Part shown: positions 44,013-58,589 of the stretch, piece by piece | Layout: every line of letters starts with the position of its first letter | Position numbering within the stretch: position 1 is the stretch's first letter | NCBI RefSeq assembly: GCF_964204645.1 | Contig: NC_134036.1 | Span: 2,172,001 to 2,236,000, forward strand | Length of the DNA stretch: 64,000 bases | Source: Tubulanus polymorphus | Taxonomy: Eukaryota > Nemertea > Palaeonemertea > Tubulaniformes > Tubulanidae | Direction of reading: 5' to 3' | Program-made: the position numbers and the translations under genes | The notes under the pieces: model-generated | What the model was told of the DNA's origin: nothing | Database searches by the model: none | What the model saw: only the letters and a program-made list of their open reading frames with translations

Positions 44013-44300
44013 AATTAAACCCACACAACACTGTAGAACTGGGTTCAAAGTCAAATTAAACCCACACAACTGTGGAACTGGGTCCTCAGACAAATTAAAC
44101 CCACACAACTGTGGAACTGGGTTCAGATTCAAATTAAACCCACACAACTGTGGAACTGGGTTCAGATTCGAAATTAAACCCACACAACTGTGGAACTGGG
44201 TTCAGATTCGAAATTAAACCCACACAACTGTGGAACTGGGTCCTCAGACAAATTAAACCCACACAACTGTGGAACTGGATCCAGAGTCAAATTAAACCCA
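44013..44300 (+). repeat. 39-40-bp satellite, 7 copies
   Basis: AAATTAAACCCACACAACTG, TGGAACTGGGTTCAGATTCG. The CAACTGTGGAACTGGGTC heart equals the terminal repeat of the foldback elements at 22479 and 61510. Confidence 0.95.
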
Positions 44301-45605
<1,305 letters not shown>

Positions 45606-46185
45606 GTGTTATTTTAAAACAACTCGCGGATCGAAAAGAATTATTGTCATTCGAAAACATGAAAACAGAATTTTAACGATTATTTTCGGTCTGCCGGTAT
45701 CAGATTTCCACACAAAATTGTATCATCACGTTCACGTCACTGTGTAACTAAATAATCATTATTTTCGGTGTCTGTACATAAAATATATCTGGTAACACAC
45801 ACATCATACACACAAACACGTGCGCGCGCGCGCAACTATCGAATCGGTAAAAGGAGTCTGGTACTGGTGACGATATCGTCAGACGATGAATTGAGAATTC
45901 TAAATCGATATTTTCGAATACGCAAAGATGCATGTTTTATATATAGGCTTTATGGTGCATATTGTCAACAGCTAGTTAAGTAGTTCAGGATTTAAGTCAA
46001 CTCTAACTCATTTTCCAACAGGTGATAGCCTAACTGATATCAAATTTAATCGCGCATAAATTCATTTGATAGTTAACTGAGTTATCTCCTGTATTAACGT
46101 TAATACCAGTCTATAGAGATGGTCCCAGGGCATCACTGAAGTTGTCACTATTTTTGAGTCCCAAATTTTATTCTTAGTGGCCCAG
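45606..46185. other. Non-coding stretch, nothing recognised
   Basis: A short CG run (GCGCGCGCGCGC near 45820) beside CA-rich sequence, and CAGACGA at 45890. No gene supported. Confidence 0.45.
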
Positions 46186-46189
46186 GCGC

Positions 46190-46353
46190 AAAGTCGAGAT
46201 TTAAGTGGAAAAATGGGCCCAAATCTTAAGACTGATCATAAGTTGTTAGGTTGGCTATAGAACTGAGATGTCTCGGGTTGATCTAAAATCTCTTAAGCCG
46301 TGATAGTGGACCTAACTACGGTAGCAACCAACAAATTCAAAACTTATGTTCCC
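46190..46353. mobile_element. Partial, diverged foldback element
   Basis: Contains TCTTAAGACTGATCATAAGT, TGTTAGGTTGGCTATAGAAC and TCTTAAGCCGTGATAGTGG, a decayed relative of the two elements that follow it. Confidence 0.55.
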
Positions 46354-46636
46354 AGGGGCCGGTTGCGAAGTCATGGCTTAGACTTAAGACCAGTCTAAGA
46401 CCAACTTAGTTCTATAGCCAATCTAACAACCTAAGACTAGTCTTAGAATTTAAGACCACTTTTGGACTTAAGTCACGACTGTGCAACTGGCCCCTGGGGC
46501 CGGTTCCATAGTCATGGCTTAGACTCAAGACCAATTTAAGACCATGTTAGTTCTATAACCAATCCAACAACTTAAGACCAGTCTTAAAATTTAAGACCAT
46601 TTTTGGACTTAAGTCTCAACTGAGGAACCGGCCCCT
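46354..46636. mobile_element. Two adjacent ~141-bp foldback elements
   Basis: Each starts AGGGGCCGGTT...GTCATGGCTTAGA and ends TGGACTTAAGT...AACCGGCCCCT or AACTGGCCCCT, giving long imperfect terminal inverted repeats. The first is 46354-46495, the second to 46636. The centre (GTTCTATAACCAATC, CAACTTAAGACCAGTC) is the monomer of the 47-bp satellite. Confidence 0.85.
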
Positions 46637-47735
46637 GGTCTTTAAAAAAAATAAACGCTTACAAAATTGGGCCGTGAAGTTAAGTTTATATTCCAACGCA
46701 TTAAGGCCAGGTGAGTATAATAGAATTCGTTCAGTTTTTTCAAACACGAATTGAAAATCAATTGATGCACATAAACTCGTGATGATAGGGATGCTGCCAA
46801 TATGCCGAGTGTCTAAATATACGCGTGTATGAGTGTTACTACTATAACAGTTAAATCATTATATTGCATTGGAAAAAGATTTTTTATTTGTCAAACGGAA
46901 AGACGCCTGCGGTTTGCGTTGGTTCGATATAATATGCAGGCAAGTGCATTTGGTACGAACTACAAATTCTGATACCAGCTTCCAATATATACAACGGAAG
47001 AAAAAATATTCTTAAAAATCGTCTTTTTGCTTTCCGAAAGCAAAAAGTATGAAATTGCCTTTTGAGACCTATATATCAGCGCCTGCTGCCAATGCGCTTC
47101 CGATGGGCAGTAGAAGAAAATATTTTTGAATACAAAGACTAATATTTAGTAAGTTTCCTAATCATCGTTTTCCCGAAGGCGCACATTTCTAAAACAAGTC
47201 CCTAAATCTTAAAAAGATGAATTGTCTGGGAAAATTCCCCGTATAAAAATAAATACCTGTCGTACATGGACTCAATGAACATAGGCTTCTAAATTCCATA
47301 CTCTAAGTATTCATGATTATAACTTCCTTAGAAAACTGTCGAAATGCTGTCCAAACGTCGGTCAGTCTGTCGGTCAGTCGGTCAGTCAGTCAGGGTCAGT
47401 CGTAATTAGACACTCAAGACTTACTTGTTACCGATTTGAGAGTGCGGTGAATCCATCACCTATATCGTAACGATATATCGAAGAAAACAAAACGATATAT
47501 CATTACATTGTAAATCCGACGGGACGTTTCCAACCGGAGCAGACGATCAGCGCGCAGGACGGCGTGAATATAACCGCCACGAATTTCAAGAAAAACCTTT
47601 TCTCCTTTTGAAATCGCATCAGCATTTTTCGACGACCTCCAAATTTCTTCCGCACACGCAAAATCACGCACGCATTACACGCACTCTGTCACGCAAAATA
47701 TTCCTATATCCCCGGACAAACGGCTTCATTTTCCT
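46637..47735. other. Non-coding stretch, nothing recognised
   Basis: Short GTCA/GTCGGTCA microsatellite near 47358-47400, GATATATC at 47472 and 47494, GCAGACGA at 47539. No gene supported. Confidence 0.45.
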
Positions 47736-47739
47736 TCGA

Positions 47740-47960
47740 GATTCGCTTAACTACGGCGTTTCAACAAAAACAATTCGATTTTTACGTCTAAAACAACAAC
47801 GCTTCAAACGTACGTTAAATAACGTAAACGAACGCTCAAAACGACGTTAGATGCGAATCAACGCGTAATCTTAACGTATTTAAACAACGCTTCAGACGTT
47901 ACGCTTACGTTTGATAGTTTTTCTCCGTAAGTGATTCGAACGCTCGCTACGTTCGACCGA
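47740..47960. repeat. AACG/CGTT-rich patch
   Basis: Dense ACGTT, AACGTAAACGAACG and CGTTACGCTTACG words, similar to the patches at 2280, 3840, 9840 and 62870. Confidence 0.35.
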
Positions 47961-50080
47961 GTCACACATAGAACACGAACGGAACGGAACGCTGTGTCTT
48001 CGAGTTGGATATCTTAGCGACTCTAAACACACCGTGTCACTGTGTGTGAGAGACAGACAGTGTAGATAAACACGAGCGCGCGCTTTGAGCGAGGTGTATT
48101 CAACACTAGCGCCACCATGCGATTTACAGCTGAACTATTAAAATATAAACATGCTTACAAACAAGATTTCTACGGAGCAAGTTGCTGAAAAGTTGGTTTA
48201 AGAAAACCGGCGGGATTAATACCATAGTAAAACAATGAACTTTTAATCGTGGTTAACACTCAAACAAGCTGTTGAATTATTGGTCCCAAGATGATAGATA
48301 TTAATGACGTTTATTTATGGTCTTATCAAAATGTTACAGAATGTTAGTTATATTTTTTCCGTTAGTCCACTTTGGAAAATAAGTTCATTCTGCGAAGTTT
48401 GTCAACAATGCGAGTTAGATCCAGTCCAATAGTTGCACAGGTGTAGATAAACTTTTAATATCTTTTTTCTATTTTCTAGATTTTTGCAATGGCTTTATTC
48501 AGCTCCCTACGGAGTAGAATTTTAATCAATCGCCGACTGAATTCGCTCGCGCGGAACCCAAGAAGGAAACGCATTCGAGAAAAAGTAATCAAACAAATAG
48601 AAAATATCTACAGGATTATTTAATATTTAATATTCAAAAGAGACAGTTCGGTAATTTCCTCATATTTGAAACTCTACTTGTAAATATAAACAATATGAAA
48701 ATTATGTGAACGTCTAAAATCTGTAGTTAATTTTCACCAAAAGAAAAAAAAATTAAAAAGAAATTCCATGAAAAAAAATATTAATTAAGTTCCAGTTTAA
48801 ATATATCTAGTTCATTTTCAGGAAAAGAGATAAATAGGAAAAAGTAAAGTCCATAAAAAAAAGATCGTACTTTTCGGAAATTCTCGCCAGGAAATTATAG
48901 AAAATTTAGAAATCCCTTAAATATCTTAATAATACGTAGTTCATTTTCAGGGAGAAATGATTAAAAAGAAGAAATTCCATTAAAAATATATATTTCAAGT
49001 TCGTATGTTTAGAAGTAAACACAAAATGTAGCGAGGCTCGTGTTTGTTTTTTTTTCACTAAATTTGTTTTCGCTAACTACATCGGTTGGCGCGTTTGGAT
49101 TTCCTTTTTTATTTTGATAAATTGATAACACACACCAGATCTACACGAGATCCAGGCACGCGGTAGGCGCCATGATGTATATTTTATACTCGCACGCACA
49201 AGCAGCAGACAGCCACAAGACGCTGATAGAACTCGCTAATGGCGATTGAGAATTTCCTCAAAGCGCAGGGAGAAAGAATTCACATTTTGAGCTTAGCTGG
49301 ATTTTTATTTTCATATCAATTTTTTATGTTTTTATACCGCGCCTCACAGAAGCCTAAACCGATGGAACGTGCTAATTGGCAATATTGAGATATCAATCTC
49401 AATGGATAGAAACTCCACATCTGAATATGATATATCCAGAGAAGAAAAGAGAGCTTGACTAGAATTTTTTTCGAAATATCAATTAGGTAGCTTCTTTTTT
49501 TTAAGATATGAATTTCTCAAAATGTGTCAGTCCCGCCTTGAACCAGCAGAATAGAGAACAAAATCTCGTCTAATTTTATTTCCAAATTCAGTCGCTTCTT
49601 CGAAAATTCAAACTAAGCCGTTGAATGGCTAAACTCTTTCACGAAAAAAGTGGAACTTACTTCATGTCATTTTGAGACGTTTATTTTTTTGAATATTCCT
49701 TTATTCTTCTCAAAATTGTAAATTTTGTCAGTCGAACGCCACTCTAAATTATAGGATCTACTCTTGCAAAAAGATCGACGCAGAATTTCTACTTGTTGGG
49801 GCAGAATTGTTATCGTAGCTTGCATAACATCTCATTTTCAAAAATAATAATCAACATTATAAGGAAATTAATTAAACTTCAAAATCCGTCAAGATCGGTA
49901 TCAGTGACGCGCCCACGCATCGTCTGCGTGCGTTTCTGCAATCAGCGGAGAACGTGTGGGTTACTGACGGAGTAGAATTAATCCCAGCGGTTTTTCATTT
50001 CGAAAACGGATGCGCAGCCGATAAGTTTCACCGATAAACAAGCAAACAGGTGTGGGGTCGAATAATCCAATTCTATACCT
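47961..50080. other. Non-coding stretch, nothing recognised
   Basis: Diffuse duplicates of TTCATTTTCAGG(A/G)A followed by AAAAAG near 48818 and 48945. GATATATC at 49429 and TCGTCTGC at 49920. No gene supported. Confidence 0.45.
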
Positions 50081-50084
50081 TAGA

Positions 50085-50680
50085 TTTTACCAATATCAAT
50101 ATTTACAACAAGAAGGTATCCGAATATCCCTTCCAATGTCCTGCGCGGTTCAACCATATTCTACATAAGATCTCATCGAGTATCCTTTTTGCATGAGCTA
50201 CACCTAAAATCCCACCATAAACAGCAAAAAGGTGTCCCCTCCACCCCTTCCAATGTCTTATTTGGTAAAACAATATTCTACGCAAGATTTCACCAAAAAA
50301 AGAATTTACATTAAGAAGATATTCGAATATCCCTTCTTATGTCCTATTTGGTAAAACAATATTCTATCACTAAGATTTTATCAGGCACAGTATTTTACAG
50401 CGAAAATGTGTTGAAAATGTCCCCTTACTAAATGCTACAGCATGATTTTACCTACAATATTATGTCCTATTTTGGTAAAACAATATTCTAGATTCCATCA
50501 GTCACAATATTTACCAACGAAAAGGTTCTCAAATATCCCATCCAATTCCTTTTTGGTAAAACAATATACTATACTATACTATATATAGATTTTATCAGGC
50601 GCATTATTTATCACCGAAAAAGTGTTGAAATATCCCCTTTCTATCGTTCTATGTGCTACAACTAAAGATGTAACCGAAGC
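50085..50680 (+). repeat. Degenerate ~90-115-bp repeat, about 5-6 units
   Basis: Units share ATATCCCTTCCAATGTCCTA, TTTGGTAAAACAATATTCTA and GATTTTA(C/T)CA, with heavy decay between copies. Confidence 0.75.
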
Positions 50681-51690
50681 CGGAACAACTCCCAACAAAA
50701 TGTCAAGGGTTATTCGAGACGATGCTTAAACGAATATCTGACATTTAGATCGCGTAAACAAACATCCTTTACAGTAAAAAGTTTAAGGCGTTTTAAGAGG
50801 TATTTGATTCCTATCCAGGGTCCCAGGGGGAGGGTAAGTAGCCTGCATTGTTTAGGGATTTTGATTCCGTTCATAATCCTCGTCAAATATACTGAGACAG
50901 CCAAGCACCGCCAGGGACCAAACTCTAAAATTCTCGGGATTCTTCTGAATTTTTCCAAATCGGATTCGTGACAAATAATTTTTTGTTTTGGGTAGAAAGC
51001 ATTCCGAGGGCGGGAGAGCAGGAAATGTGAAAACAAGAACTTAGGCTTATTCGTGACGCTAGGTTCAGTTTCGACAAGGCCCCTTTAGTTTTAGGTCGAT
51101 GAGTTTAATTCAAGCAGGGCCCTATCTACCTGACAAAGTTCGTGAAGAAACCAGATGAGGTTCGTGAAGAATGTTTTTCAACAGAGCATATGAACGATTA
51201 AGTGGTAGGTAAATAAATTATTTTTAATTTGTTGATTTTTGCTCTTCATTTTTTGCGTTAGGTTTTATAGAGATTAAATCTATTTAAAGCTACAAACATT
51301 GCCACGAACTGAACGAACAGAGATGAAACTCGCAATCTCATGATATTAGGTTTAATATCGACGGAATAGAAAACTAAAAGGCCACGGGTCGCATTCGAAC
51401 CGCAATCGGCGCGAGCGCGGACATTTTATCGGCTTGCAAATAAATTGAATATTGTGACAAGCGAACAAGAGACCGGAGAAATAATTGCCGACGCGATAGT
51501 AAACTTAATCACGACGACGAACACGTCGACAGCAATCTGAAAGATTAACAGTGCGACGCTAGTGATGCGGTCATCAGACGAGCAAACAGAACTCGGCGAC
51601 AACTGAGAGACAGCAGCAGACGATTTGAGGGTGGCGGGATATAGATAGAGAGGGAGAGATGGTAAATATACTGGATTCATTTATAAGGTA
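50681..51690. other. Non-coding stretch with tRNA-like remnant
   Basis: Near 51385-51420 the minus strand has GCGGTTCGAATGCG, a B-box-like motif in a weak T stem. CAGACGA words at 51575 and 51617. A 108-codon minus-strand frame near 50710 starts at TTG and is not accepted. Confidence 0.4.
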
Positions 51691-51694
51691 TGGT

Positions 51695-52590
51695 CTCTCG
51701 CTGTCAATCAGGGGACAGTTAACAAGAGGCTATTCCTGACAATAAGGAGACAGTCATCCATTTTCAGAGACTGTTCCTGACAATCAGGGGACAGTTAACA
51801 AGAGGCTATTCCTGACAATAAGGAGACAGTCATCCATTTTCAGAGACTGTTCCTGACAATCAGGGGACAGTTAACAAGAGGCTATTCCTGACAATAAGGA
51901 GACAGTCATCCATTTTCAGAGACTGTTCCTGACAATCAGGGGACAGTTAACAAGAGGCTATTCCTGACAATAAGGAGACAGTCAGCCATTTTCAGAGACT
52001 GTTCCTGACAATCAGGGGACAGTTAACAAGAGGCTATTCCTGACAATAAGGAGACAGTCATCCATTTTCAGAGACTGTTCCTGACAATCAGGGGACAGTA
52101 AACCAGCGGCTATTCCTGACAATAAGGAGACAGTCATCCATTTTCAGAGACTGTTCCTGACAATCAGGGGACAGTAAACCAGCGGCTATTCCTGACAATA
52201 AGGAGACAGTCATCCATTTTCAGAGACTGTTCCTGACAATCGGCGGACAATAAACCATATTCTGAGACTGTTCCTGCCAATCAGGGGACAGTTAACCATT
52301 TTCAGAGACTGTTCCTGACAATCAGGGGACAGTCATCCATTTTCAGAGACTGTTCCTGGCAGGGAGGGTACAGTTAACCCCTATCAACCATTTCAGAGAC
52401 TATTCCTGCCAATCAGGGGACAGTTAACCATTTTCAGAGACTGTTCCTGCCAACAAGGGGACAGTCATTCTTTGCAGAGGCTGTTCCTGGCAGGGAGGGT
52501 ACAGTAAACCCCTATCAACCATTTCAGAGACTGTTCCTGACAATCGGGGGACAGTAAACCATATTCTGAGACTGTTCCTGCCAACTGCAA
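51695..52590 (+). repeat. 76-bp higher-order satellite, about 7 copies plus variants
   Basis: CCTGACAATCAGGGGACAGT, TAACAAGAGGCTATTCCTGA, CAATAAGGAGACAGTCATCC, ATTTTCAGAGACTGTT. Each 76-bp unit consists of two related ~38-bp halves (CCTGACAAT(C/A)AGG(G/A)GACAGT). After about 52240 the order breaks into half-unit variants. Confidence 0.95.
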
Positions 52591-54030
52591 TCCATATTAA
52601 TAGTTGTCGGAAGTAAGAGCCCCTCGCACACATCTGAGCCCTACGGACACCAAATCGCACACATTAAGCTCATTAAACCAAGGCCACAGAACAGCTTAAG
52701 AAACTGTAGACTCAGAGATGGGGTTGGGTTTAAATTGCTTTCTAAGATGCTAGGCGACCTACTCAACTAACTAAGCTCATTAACAGATTACTCAACGCTT
52801 TTTCTGGGAATTATCTTCAACGCTTCGTGCTATTCAGATTTTCTTTTTCTCAAGTTTGTTTTTAAAATCCACCTGCAACTCAAGGACTTCAAAACCTGAC
52901 GAGAAAGTGTAACACAAACTGCGACGCGCTGTAAAGACGATCCTTCAGAGATTCATGACAAAATTTTAACTCAAATTTTTGTTTTAATTGCTATTATGTT
53001 TATTCCATGTTTTCAATGAGGACAACAATTCAAACTCAACCGTTTTAAGATAAAACCTTTTCTCTATCAGACTGATATCTGATATCTCAAATAATTGTGG
53101 TCGTTTTCAATCACAACCACAAAGTTATCGATAGTTAAAATTGATATGAAAAATATACTGATATTTGAAAATGAACAAGAAATAAATTCTGATTTTGAAA
53201 GGATTTTAACATTTTTCGGGGAAGAGGAATAACTACCATTGTTACAGTTAAATTAGTTACTTCATATTAAAAAGTATTTACGTTTCAAACGAACTCAAAG
53301 AAATCATTCTGATTTTGTAGAATATTTTGACAATTTGGAAGAAGTCGAGCTCCTACAAGGTGTGAACAATACTCATTGGCAGACACAAGTCTGGAATACG
53401 AAACGATTCGATGTTTGCCACTTTTTTTTACGACCGCCGAAAATAGTTCTACCGCGCATTGATTTATGCTCGGGCACAAATTACCGGCAAAAATCCGATT
53501 GAAAAATTAGACGTAGACGCGAAAATAGTGATTTCCCCCGCGAATCGACCGCAGTTAACGCCGAATATATATATGTATATATATTCCAGGACGTTTCGCC
53601 TTCGGATTAGGGTTATTGTCGAGAATGGGAAAAAAACGCGAAATCGATCGAATTCTTGCTGAAACGATGACGGTTGCGTATTGATAAACGTTATCAGCGA
53701 ATTATGTATATATTTGTCGACGTTTCGCCGATCTCGGATTAGGTTTTTTTTGTTGACGAACAATGAAAAACCGGAATCGATACGGCTCTGGCTGAAACAT
53801 CGACAGTATCATTATGGTTATATCTTCAAGAAATGACAACGCGGCTTAAACGGCGGACTTGGTTATCGATTTTTTTTCGTTTCCTCTTGTCGTCCAATAA
53901 AGAAATTGTTCTTTCGGTGAATGTCCTCTGTCGGGAAATAAGACGCTGAACATTTTTTCGCTGCGTCGAAAACCAGTTCGTTGACCGGAAAAATCCATCG
54001 TAAGACATCATGAAATAGATGTGTTGGTAC
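52591..54030. other. Non-coding stretch, nothing recognised
   Basis: No family recognised. A loosely repeated phrase TATATAT…GACGTTTCGCC…TCGGATTAGG occurs near 53565-53615 and 53706-53745. Confidence 0.45.
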
Positions 54031-54034
54031 ATAC

Positions 54035-54435
54035 ACTACTAAAAGAGATAGCTGCCTCCATTAATCCACCTATGACATCAACAATAATTGACACAGTGAG
54101 ATACGCTTCCAGGAAAGATGGTTTCCGCCATAAATCCACCTATGACATCATCAATAATGTATGTAGTAAGATATGCTTCCAGGAAAGATGGCTTCCGCCA
54201 TAAATCCACCTATGACATCATCAATAATTGATGTAGTAAGATATGCTTAACTGAAAATATGGCTGCCAACATAAATCCACCTATGACGTCATCAAAATAA
54301 AGCATGAATATGATTGACTTATGAAGCAACTGTTAAATGGTCTTTCTAAAGGATATGGTGTAAACGGCATCGATTCGATGACGTCATTGGGGGAGTAATG
54401 GAAGCAGCCATGTTTCCTTCCTCGAAGGATCTGTA
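54035..54435 (-). repeat. TGATGTCA-core repeat, ~75-bp units, 4-5 copies
   Basis: Units of CCATAAATCCACCTATGACA, TCATCAATAATTGATGTAGT, AAGATATGCTTCCAGGAAAG, ATGGCTTCCG. The last, inverted part (near 54370, GATTCGATGACGTCATTGGG) faces the others. Confidence 0.85.
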
Positions 54436-55775
54436 ACGATGACAACTAAAAAAAAACAAGGCAGTCATTTACGGAACTGCCCGTAAATCAAGTTGTTAAA
54501 GAGATGACCAGGTGACCAGTGGTCAACAGTGTTATCTTATTACGGTTGATGGATGGGTGGAAGGTTACCGACGGCGCTGGTCAACGACTGGTCAACTAAC
54601 GGTCAACGTCAATCGGTCGATACGGATCGATTTAGTAATGAAATATTCAAACACGGTTTCTCAGCTGACAGACGAAACACTTACGGAATAATCAATCGAA
54701 AACTGATGATAACGAATTATTCAACGTCATTTTCGCGCGTAACAATCGCCACCGTTGCAGCTGCGTGGATACCGGTATATCTGGTAATATCTGGATTAGG
54801 CGGATCACGGGAGGCACGCGCGGACTGCAGGAAGCTGTTGACCTGTTTAAACGTGAGGTCGCTTCACAGTCGTCCGTTTGAGGTTGGCGAGAACCAGAAT
54901 GAAATAATCAAGTCACGTCGAGGAAACATCTAAAACTAATAACTAATAGAAACAACTTAAATCATATGAAAAAAAGATTCGATAATATTCCGGGAAGTCG
55001 GGATTCGAGGTAAAACCGAAATGGGAAATGTCAAACTCTTTTACAAAAACACTAAGAAGCTAAACACAAAATGGGAAATTCCAACATCTTCCATGAAAAC
55101 AAACCTCATAAGGATTTTGTAACAACAAGATGTTTTACCATCAATGATGAAATAAGCCTAATGGGCGAATTGTGGATGATTTTGGGAAATGCCGTACAAA
55201 ATCTAGCCACGTGAAAACGGTGGTAGCAAGCGGTGGTAACACATTAGACTGTTACATTGATGACTCCAAGAATATGCTTTGATCAATGGTAACATAAGAC
55301 CAATTGCTCGCTGGGCGAATTTTGGGTCAGTTGAGAAATGCCGTAAAAAAATCCAGGCACGTCAAAACAGTGGCAGAAACAGATGTTACTGACAAACTTG
55401 GTGAATTGGAAAGACAACCTCGGTTAAGTCTCCCAGTTCACTGAACAGTCCAGATACGAATTGTCACACGACACACCGACCTTAAAGACAATCTCGGAGT
55501 CGAGAACGATGATCCGTTATCGTTACCGAACGGGATCCATATTGATTATTTCTGCCATCACACGGCGCAAGTCAATTATTTATCAACACAACCGAAAACA
55601 ACACGTCGATTCGTCTGCTGGAATTATTTACGGGGGTGATCGTCTGCCAGTCCGTCCGTCCGTTTGTTGATTAGAGGTAGTTGATGAACTGCGCGCTACC
55701 AAACGAGATGACCGTTTTGGGACGCGGACAGACGATAGACTATATCGGCGAGTGTTATATGTATAATTTGATGGT
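54436..55775. other. Non-coding stretch, nothing recognised
   Basis: Frequent GGTCAAC words near 54510-54610; AAATGGGAAAT(G/T)(T/C)C duplicates near 55020-55080. A 126-codon frame near 54553 starts at a non-ATG codon and matches nothing known. CAGACGA/TCGTCTG at 54669, 55611, 55640 and 55729. Confidence 0.45.
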
Positions 55776-55779
55776 CGAT

Positions 55780-56015
55780 TGGACCAGCAGACGAGATGGG
55801 TCTGATCAGATCTGAACGACAGACGAGACTGCTTGGGTCTGATCCCAACAGCAGACGAGACTGGATTAACGATTGAGCCAACACCAGATGGCGTAACTGC
55901 CAGTAGCAAAACTACCTAACACCAGATGGCTTAGCTACCGATAGTGAACTAAGCCAACGCCAGATGGCATAACTGTCGGTATTAAAAACAGCCAACACTA
56001 GATGGTGTAACTGCT
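55780..56015 (+). repeat. Two short tandem repeats, one built on CAGACGAGA
   Basis: From 55780, three CAGACGAGA(T/C) words at 32-bp spacing (55788, 55820, 55852), each followed by GGGTCTGATC or a similar phrase. From about 55870, four ~37-bp units of GCCAACACCAGATGGCGTAA, CTGCC. The first array amplifies the window-wide CAGACGA word. Confidence 0.8.
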
Positions 56016-57105
56016 GTAAGTGGACGCTAGCGAAAAGTATCCTGCATCCTATATACTCTGCAACTGCAGCAGGAGTGCACCACATCACTGGGGCCCAGCA
56101 GAAGTGTCTCACAGCCCGGGGGCTCCCATCCTGCAGATACTAATCAACAGACGATTGCATGAAATGAGAGAGATGGTGGTGAAATGAGATCGAGATCTCA
56201 CATTCTCAGTTGCTAGCTATTTGTTTACAATCCATTAACGTTAATTCGATATAGCTAATCTACCGTATAGTTCGTAAACACACCTGCAGGCGGCGACACT
56301 CCCCCATTGTTGACACGCGAGAGTAATATCGAGCATAGACTAATTTCAATCCCCCAAAGGCAGGTCACCACCTGGGATGAGTCATGCACTTATAGACATT
56401 TCATAGGTTAAATCCATGCTAACCAACAAGTCTGAAGGGGCATCAAAATAACCACATGCAAGTCATGCCTGTATTATAAAGACGGTACTTTCTAAGCCTA
56501 ATGTATTTCAGGCCAGATGTTCATTAGCAAACAAGATATTGTCATTTCATTAAACGATCAAATATCATTCCTATTATCGTGTAACCATCTAACACAATTA
56601 GATTCATAAAGATTGCAAGAAGAGCAAAAGTCATATTTAGATTCTAGACGAGGGGGGCCGTTTATGGAAAAGCGTCCAGTCATGGGATACAGGAAGGAAC
56701 AAATATGGAATTACTAATAGAACTAGTTCAACCTTTTCCTGAAACTGGTCCAAGGTCGTATTCGAGCCTGTCGTTGTTTATTTCAAATTCTTAAAATCGC
56801 CAAGGCAACTCGTTTCTATAACGGAGTTGATTATTGTGGGAAGTGATGCGAAGTTGATAACGAGAGATAGATAGAAGTGACGTGTCTGCTGGCAGCAGCA
56901 GCCGACACCAGCTGATAACACTCCCACGCACCCGTTATTACACGCGTTTCCAGTTAAATTACGATCCAATAATCGTAGGTGTTACGATCCAATATATCGT
57001 ACGTGGTCACATAAAATATAGGTTATGAAATTATCTCAAATCGATTTTTCGTTGCCCGTGAGTCTTTTCGAACGATATATCTGATATATCTGATGGCAAG
57101 GGACC
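56016..57105. other. Non-coding stretch, nothing recognised
   Basis: CAGACGA at 56148; GATATATC at 57074 and 57083. No gene supported. Confidence 0.45.
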
Positions 57106-57109
57106 ATTA

Positions 57110-57237
57110 TGAATGAGACGGTCGTCATTAGTAACTAATCATAATTTTACTGAATCGTTGAAGTTATTGAGGATGAGAAGGTAGTCATTAGTAACTAATC
57201 ATAATTTTACTGAATCGTTGAAGTTAACGAGAATGAG
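57110..57237 (+). repeat. 60-bp satellite, 2 copies
   Basis: Two units of the 60-bp family (GTCATTAGTAACTAATCATA, ATTTTACTGAATCGTTGAAG), same orientation as at 13697-14060. This short array may resemble an early expansion stage. Confidence 0.9.
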
Positions 57238-58580
57238 GTGGAAATAGTGAAAGGAATGGTAGAAAAGAGACATATATCGAACTATCAAAAACTCATTATA
57301 TCAAACTGGCAATAAAAGTATTCCATCAGTAACTTTTCATGATATTGACCTCCTCGTCACCAATAGCCTATTGTTCATCAAACACTTACAACAGACAAAA
57401 CAATGTCCATTGTACAAACAGCAATCAAGCCCGACCCTCTCTATCTCCTAAACCCCCACTCCTGGCTCCCATTCTCCCCCTCTCTCCACTCCTCACATCG
57501 CTATCACAAATTCGTCACACGAAATTAATTTATCTCGAAAATATCAAAAATCTCATCCACGAATTATATATAATATCACATCGTCTATATCATTTTCCCT
57601 TGACCGCTTTTGATAGTTGTTTACGCACTGATATGGGTCGCAGACGACCAGACGCATATAGATATAAACAAACGACACTTATCACCGCCAGGTGTAGCTA
57701 GTAGTCATCATGAATTCGGATCACGTAAGCAATTTGTTTTTTGATGATTTTTTTTGGTGCTGATATCGTTATGATTACCGTTATCGGCGCGCGCAGTTCG
57801 GTAACGTCTGTCTAATAGCTAACAGTGTCGTCTGCACGACCAAAGTCTCGTAAAACACGTCTGGTATAATACAAAAAAAGCAATTTACTCCCGGTTTACA
57901 GATAAGTAATGACAGTTTTAACGGCGTAAGAATCTACTATGAATAGTGGCATTTGGTAGTGATTCGGTAAAAGTAGTTTTTTTTCACCCGTTGCGAAATG
58001 AAGGCAGGGTTCATAGCCTCAAGACCAACCAAAATTCAAGGCCATTTGAGAAGCACATTCAAGGCTTTTTACCCCAATGAAAAATATTTTTACGGCAATA
58101 TTTCCTTGTTTCATCCATTCAAAAACAATCAAAACAGCTTTAACAGTGCTGACCCAAATTCACCGATATATACCGATACAACCAACTACAGCAACTTTAA
58201 GAAATTTGATGATTTCTTTTTTGAGGATTTCGTTCGAAACAAGCACCACAGAAAACAAGTCACTTAGAGGTCATGCATCCATGCGCTTTTCGGACTCGAT
58301 TACGTCAGTTATTGGACGACAAACTGATTAACACGACAGATGATAGAATTGTGTAAATCTCTAGATGTGTCTTTAACATCGTTGGCTGAGACAAGAACAT
58401 AAGTATTACTCGATGTGCACAGATCGCATAAAGGTCAAAGCAAGCTTCACGCATGTCGTTTTTAAGATGCTATCAGGCGGTTGTGGTAAAAATTATTCCA
58501 ATAAAGCTAAGTATCTCTAATCCGCTGATATATCCAGATAAAAATGAATAACGATTCCGATAGTAGGGCGATTGGGATCA
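57238..58580. other. Non-coding stretch, nothing recognised
   Basis: CAGACGA/TCGTCTG at 57641 and 57828, GATATATC at 58527. An ATG frame of 120 codons (57339-57701) is Ser/Pro-rich and unassigned; chance is likely. Confidence 0.45.
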
Positions 58581-58589
58581 AAACGGCAG

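Noticed and set aside
43977-44217. ORFs on both strands over the 39-40-bp array
   Set aside because: Periodicity artefact of the satellite; both strands are open equally.
51426-51680. 84-codon hydrophobic ORF on the minus strand
   Set aside because: No family resemblance, and it overlaps a CAGACGA-containing non-coding stretch and a tRNA-like remnant; hydrophobicity alone is not enough.
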